Shown here piece after piece: positions 6,253-9,318 of a DNA stretch of 9,318 nucleotides; position 1 is the stretch's first letter, and every line of letters begins with the position of its first letter. Origin of the DNA: a bacterium (GTDB lineage Bacteria; Lindowbacteria; 2-12-FULL-62-27); contig JACQOF010000066.1 in the NCBI GenBank assembly GCA_016202645.1, positions 1 through 9,318 on the forward strand, read 5' to 3'. The notes under the pieces are model-generated. The model was not told the origin of the DNA, made no database searches, and saw only the letters and a list, made by a program, of their open reading frames with translations. The translations under genes were made by a program, and so were the position numbers.

Positions 6253-8202
6253 ATGATCCGCGGTCCGGCAGTCCGGGTATTGTGGTTGGTGATGCTGTGC
6301 TCGATGTTTTCCTCTCCGGGATTTGGAGAGATCATTTTTCAGGAACCCTTTGACACGGCCGTCTCCAGAAACGGCGCCTCCTTCGACACGCGGTATGCGG
6401 TCTCCCGAATGGACTCGGGAATGTTGATCTTCCGATATGCCGGCGACGTGAACAGTCTTCCGGCCGGCGTCGAGGCCCGATTCCCCGACGCAACGCCGGC
6501 GCCCGCCGAACGCCGGATCGATTTGTCGTTTGGCGGCGGCGGCACGGAACTTTCCAATTCCCTCTTCATCGCCTATGCCTTGGGCCCCGGCGATGGCCTT
6601 TCCCTGCCTCCCTTCGGATACGGCGGGGCGTCCGACAGCCGCACGGGCAACCGCACCGGTTATGTCGTCCGCCTTCTCCGGCATGGGGACGGCACAAACG
6701 AGGTCCTCTTTTACCGGAACGACACCGGCTGGGTAAACCGCATCTCAAACGCATGGCTGCCCTCCAACCCCGTTTCCACGCTCCGTCGCGCGGTGATCCG
6801 TTACCGCCGGGACGGGTGGCATTTTTGGGAAATGACGTTCGACACAGGGGCTTCATATATCCGGGCGTTCGCGTTCAAGGACGACGTCTATCCCCCCGGC
6901 TTCCACGACGGTGCGCAGGTGAGTGTGAAGGCCCACAGCGGGATCCGGGCTGAATTTCAATTTAGAATGGATACGTGGACCGTCACAGATCGCGCCGCCG
7001 CGTCGGACCTTGCACCGGAAGCGAAATCCATAATGAAGGCCGAGAAGACCCAGGGCCGTCCTCCGAAAAAAGCGGCGCCGGACCCGGCCGACGGCGATGC
7101 GCTGGACCAGCTGGGCCGGACTGCGGCCCTGGAGGAGCGATATTCGGACGCGCACCGTTTTTTTCGGATGGCGCTTGAGGCCCGAAAACGGAAATTCGGA
7201 TCGGGCCATCCGAAAGTCGCGGAAAGTCTCGAACGCCTGGCGGATCTTCTGGCCGCGCGGGACGGGTCGCGCGCGGAACAGCTTTATGAGGCGGCCTTTT
7301 ATTATCGGGTGAAATCGTTCGGGGAAACGCATCCCGAAGTTGCGCAGAGCTTGAAAAAACTTGGCGGGATATATGCTTCCCGCGGAATTTCCGGGCGCGC
7401 TGAATTCTCCTTCCAGCGAGCCCTGCAGATTCAGGCCGCCACCCGCGGCCCGGACCATCCGGACGTGGCCGACGCGCTCATGGATCTGGGCGGGTTTTAC
7501 CGGAATCAGGGAAAAAAGGCGGCTGCGGCCGGCGTCTACCGGCGCGCCCTGGAGATTCGAGAAAAGATTTTCGGAAAAGACCATCCGGCCGTGCTTACGG
7601 TCCTGTCCAACCTGGTTCTCGTGTATGAGGAGGGCAAGCCTTCCGCAGATTCGCTCGACATTCACCTGCGGGTGGTTGAGGCCCTCGAAAAACAATTCGG
7701 CCCTGATCATCCGGACGTCGCGGACGCATACACGCATCTTGCCAAAGTTTATTCTGATCTGGGCCTGTACGCGCAGGCTGAGACTTACCATCGCCGCGCG
7801 CTCGGCATTCGGGAGAAGATGCCGGGGCCGGCCCATGCCTACACGGGAGTCATCCTGTATAACTTGGCGGGCGTTCTCCATGCGCTGGCAAGGTTCGATG
7901 AAGCGGAAACCGCGCTTCAGAGGTCCCTGACCGTGACAGAAGAAACAGAGGGTCCGGACCATCCGGATGTGGAGGATATCTTGGAGAGACTTGGGGATCT
8001 CCACGTGAGCCTGCGCCGCTACAGGGACGCCGAGCCGGTGTTGCTCCGTCTTCTGGCGATTCGCGAGAAGACTCGCGGCCCGGATCATCCGTCCATCCGG
8101 CCGGTTGCGGAAAAATTGTCTTTGCTGTACAAGAAAATGAAGCGTCCGAAGGACGAAAAGCGATTCGCCGACAGGGCCAGGCGCCCAGGAGGATTGAAAT
8201 GA
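6253..8202 (+). CDS. Secreted beta-sandwich plus TPR-repeat protein (kinesin-light-chain type)
   Basis: From the Met at 6253 the product has 649 residues. A signal peptide (hydrophobic about 7-20, likely cleavage after GFG-25) is followed by a region at about 26-246 that looks like a LamG/concanavalin-type beta-sandwich (IIFQEPFD, GYVVRLL, WHFWEMTFD, FQFRMDTWTVTD). A charged linker leads to TPR repeats from about residue 285 to the end. Eight repeat units carry a His-Pro-type motif (GPDHPDVAD and variants) with His at 319, 360, 402, 444, 486, 528, 570 and 612: exactly 42 residues apart except the first interval of 41. The sixth unit is degenerate (GPAHAYTG). Such repeats bind proteins or peptides; no catalytic domain is seen. 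The frame is open up to an ATG at 6142, but that overlaps the divergent porin start and would bury the signal peptide, so 6253 is preferred despite a poor ribosome-binding site. The stop overlaps the next start (ATGA). Confidence 0.85.
   Translation: MIRGPAVRVLWLVMLCSMFSSPGFGEIIFQEPFDTAVSRNGASFDTRYAVSRMDSGMLIFRYAGDVNSLPAGVEARFPDATPAPAERRIDLSFGGGGTELSNSLFIAYALGPGDGLSLPPFGYGGASDSRTGNRTGYVVRLLRHGDGTNEVLFYRNDTGWVNRISNAWLPSNPVSTLRRAVIRYRRDGWHFWEMTFDTGASYIRAFAFKDDVYPPGFHDGAQVSVKAHSGIRAEFQFRMDTWTVTDRAAASDLAPEAKSIMKAEKTQGRPPKKAAPDPADGDALDQLGRTAALEERYSDAHRFFRMALEARKRKFGSGHPKVAESLERLADLLAARDGSRAEQLYEAAFYYRVKSFGETHPEVAQSLKKLGGIYASRGISGRAEFSFQRALQIQAATRGPDHPDVADALMDLGGFYRNQGKKAAAAGVYRRALEIREKIFGKDHPAVLTVLSNLVLVYEEGKPSADSLDIHLRVVEALEKQFGPDHPDVADAYTHLAKVYSDLGLYAQAETYHRRALGIREKMPGPAHAYTGVILYNLAGVLHALARFDEAETALQRSLTVTEETEGPDHPDVEDILERLGDLHVSLRRYRDAEPVLLRLLAIREKTRGPDHPSIRPVAEKLSLLYKKMKRPKDEKRFADRARRPGGLK
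7204..8090 (+). repeat. 126-bp tandem coding repeat (TPR units)
   Basis: The DNA copies of the TPR unit remain similar at base level. The core GA[C/T]CATCC or a variant begins at 7204, 7327, 7453, 7579, 7705, 7831, 7957 and 8083. The spacing is 126 bp throughout, apart from the first interval of 123. The constant period and conserved GGCCCGGA[C/T]CATCCG blocks suggest growth of the array by duplication within the gene. Confidence 0.85.
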
Positions 8203-9155
8203 GCCTCAGAACGGCCGCGCATGCAGCGCCGCACCTGGACATCCCGGCCGGGAGCGAAAAAGAGAGATTTACGCTGAAATTATTTGACGATCTATGGGCC
8301 AGGTACATCCGCCGGGTGTCCCACGTCCGGACTTACGAGGAGATCGTCGCCCGGCACGGCGGGAAATTCGTCAACGACCACATCGCCTTCCGCACCATCG
8401 CCTGGCCCGATCCGGCGACGGGGATTTTTACGCTGGCGCGGATATTCAAGGCCCTCGGATTTTCTCCGGCGGCCTGCTACGAGTTTCCGGACAAGCACCT
8501 CGGCGCGATCCACATGGAGCATCCCAACCCAAAATTTCCGAAGCTCTTTATTTCCGAATTGAAAACCTGGGAAATCCCGAAACCGGCCCGGGCCATTCTC
8601 GCACGAAGCCTGAAGACCCACCGGCTGGGTCTTTCTCCGGAAGACCTCGCGCGGCTCTATCAGATCGACGGGGCCTCCGCGCGTGACCGGGCAGGCCTGC
8701 TGTCGCGCGTCATCCGCGTCTTCAACCACCTCCCCTGGAACACGCCCCGAAAGGCCGACGTCCTGGCGCTCGACAAAGCGTCCCAATATGGCGCCTGGGT
8801 TCTTCTGAACGGATACGAAGTCAACCATTTCACCGCCTCGGTCAATTCTCACGGCGTCGCGGCCCTCGACAGCATCGACAAAACCATCGCGGCCCTCAAG
8901 AACGCGGGCGTGCCGATGAAAAAAGAAATCGAGGGCGATCCGGGCAGTCTCCTCCGGCAATCCTCCACGGAAGCGGTGAAGTTGTCTTTCAGAGTTCGGG
9001 GGAACCGCGGCCCGGAGACGTTGGAATGGACCTACGCTTATTTCGAAATCGCCGAACGCGGCTATGCCACAGACGCCCGCACCGGCGCCCGCAACCGATT
9101 TGAAGGTTTCCTTGGCGCCCAAGCCGCACAGTTGTTTGATATGACAAAGGTGTGA
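8199..9155 (+). CDS. DUF1338 protein, 2-oxoadipate dioxygenase/decarboxylase-like
   Basis: The 318-residue protein belongs by motif to the DUF1338 family, whose characterised member HglS converts 2-oxoadipate to D-2-hydroxyglutarate with a non-heme metal during lysine breakdown. Visible motifs are NDHIAFRT (His61 and Arg65, the H-x3-R pair that in HglS gives a metal ligand and a substrate-binding Arg), HMEHP and FISEL in the middle, VNHFTAS (His210, second ligand) and YFEIAERG (Glu283, probable third ligand). HglS has about 460 residues; this is one of the shorter homologues, so the substrate may differ. There is no signal peptide, so it is presumably cytoplasmic. The ATG overlaps the upstream TPR gene stop as ATGA, with AGGAGG (8187-8192) 6 nt upstream, which implies translational coupling. 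No other lysine-degradation gene is in the window, so the pathway assignment is inferred. Confidence 0.88.
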   Translation: MSLRTAAHAAPHLDIPAGSEKERFTLKLFDDLWARYIRRVSHVRTYEEIVARHGGKFVNDHIAFRTIAWPDPATGIFTLARIFKALGFSPAACYEFPDKHLGAIHMEHPNPKFPKLFISELKTWEIPKPARAILARSLKTHRLGLSPEDLARLYQIDGASARDRAGLLSRVIRVFNHLPWNTPRKADVLALDKASQYGAWVLLNGYEVNHFTASVNSHGVAALDSIDKTIAALKNAGVPMKKEIEGDPGSLLRQSSTEAVKLSFRVRGNRGPETLEWTYAYFEIAERGYATDARTGARNRFEGFLGAQAAQLFDMTKV

Positions 9156-9180
9156 CGAGCGGGTTAGGCCCTGTTTTCAA

Positions 9181-9318
9181 ATGTCATCTATAAAAAGACC
9201 TGTAAAGGGGAACAGACTACCCCCGCCGCCCATGAAAGGGCGAGATGCGCTTGATGTGGACCGGGCGTCGACGGTGGACATTGTCGAATCGCCGGGAAAG
9301 CTCCCCGAAGGGATCGCA
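9181..9318 (+). CDS. Possible 5' part of a hypothetical gene, cut by the window edge
   Basis: An ATG at 9181 opens a frame that runs for 46 codons to the right edge without a stop, while the other two plus-strand frames close. The predicted start is basic and proline-rich (KRPVKGNRLPPPPMKG), and the later codons have the G/C-rich third positions seen in neighbouring genes. There is no clear ribosome-binding site before 9181; an internal ATG at 9232 is an alternative start. I do not recognise the product. It lies 25 nt after the DUF1338 gene with no strong terminator between, so it could belong to the same transcript. Confidence 0.4.
   Translation, partial: MSSIKRPVKGNRLPPPPMKGRDALDVDRASTVDIVESPGKLPEGIA

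Noticed and set aside
6853-8088. 411-codon minus-strand open frame opposite the TPR repeats
   Set aside because: Its periodic sequence simply mirrors the plus-strand TPR repeats, and no start signal or family match is visible.
7204-8090. Regular repeats considered as a CRISPR-like array
   Set aside because: The period is 126 bp, in frame, and encodes TPR units with related sequence throughout; there are no unique spacers.
9156-9180. GGG/CCC hairpin followed by TGTTTT considered as a terminator after the DUF1338 gene
   Set aside because: The stem is only 3 bp and the T-run is short and interrupted.

Overview
The window looks like a chromosomal segment of a GC-rich Gram-negative bacterium. 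Two predicted outer-membrane beta-barrel proteins, several Sec-type signal peptides and two c-type cytochromes point to an organism with an outer membrane and a respiratory electron-transport chain. The mix of a heme-bearing barrel, a c554-like tetraheme cytochrome, a 'putative porin' and a GltA-type citrate synthase would suit a Nitrospirota-like or proteobacterial metagenome lineage, but no taxonomic marker gene is present and that placement is a guess.

Layout. Positions 1-508 hold no credible gene. They contain a REP/MITE-like pair of inverted hairpins (79-150), several smaller inverted repeats and the leader of the first operon. Three plus-strand genes then lie together: a single-heme cytochrome fused to a beta-barrel, resembling Cyc2 (509-1738); a periplasmic tetraheme c554-like cytochrome (1833-2474); and a secreted protein of unknown function with a calcium-loop-like motif (2478-3545). 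A clear rho-independent terminator at 3619-3647 closes the unit. A strong hairpin without a U-tract sits between the first two genes (1772-1812).

Next come citrate synthase (3733-5034, plus) and a putative porin (5031-6143, minus), which are convergent with overlapping stop codons. Divergent from the porin is a secreted protein made of an N-terminal beta-sandwich-like region and eight kinesin-light-chain-type TPR repeats (6253-8202). Its stop codon overlaps the start of a DUF1338 / 2-oxoadipate dioxygenase-decarboxylase-like enzyme (8199-9155). A short open frame runs off the right edge from 9181.

How they may work together. The first three genes read as an electron-transfer module: an outer-membrane heme-porin that could pass electrons between an extracellular or surface substrate and a periplasmic tetraheme carrier, plus a secreted partner. 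This is the most interesting part of the window, but the direction of electron flow and the substrate cannot be read from sequence. Citrate synthase is central metabolism. The porin may supply small solutes. The TPR-DUF1338 pair is translationally coupled but joins a probably exported scaffold with a probably cytoplasmic enzyme, and its joint role is unclear.
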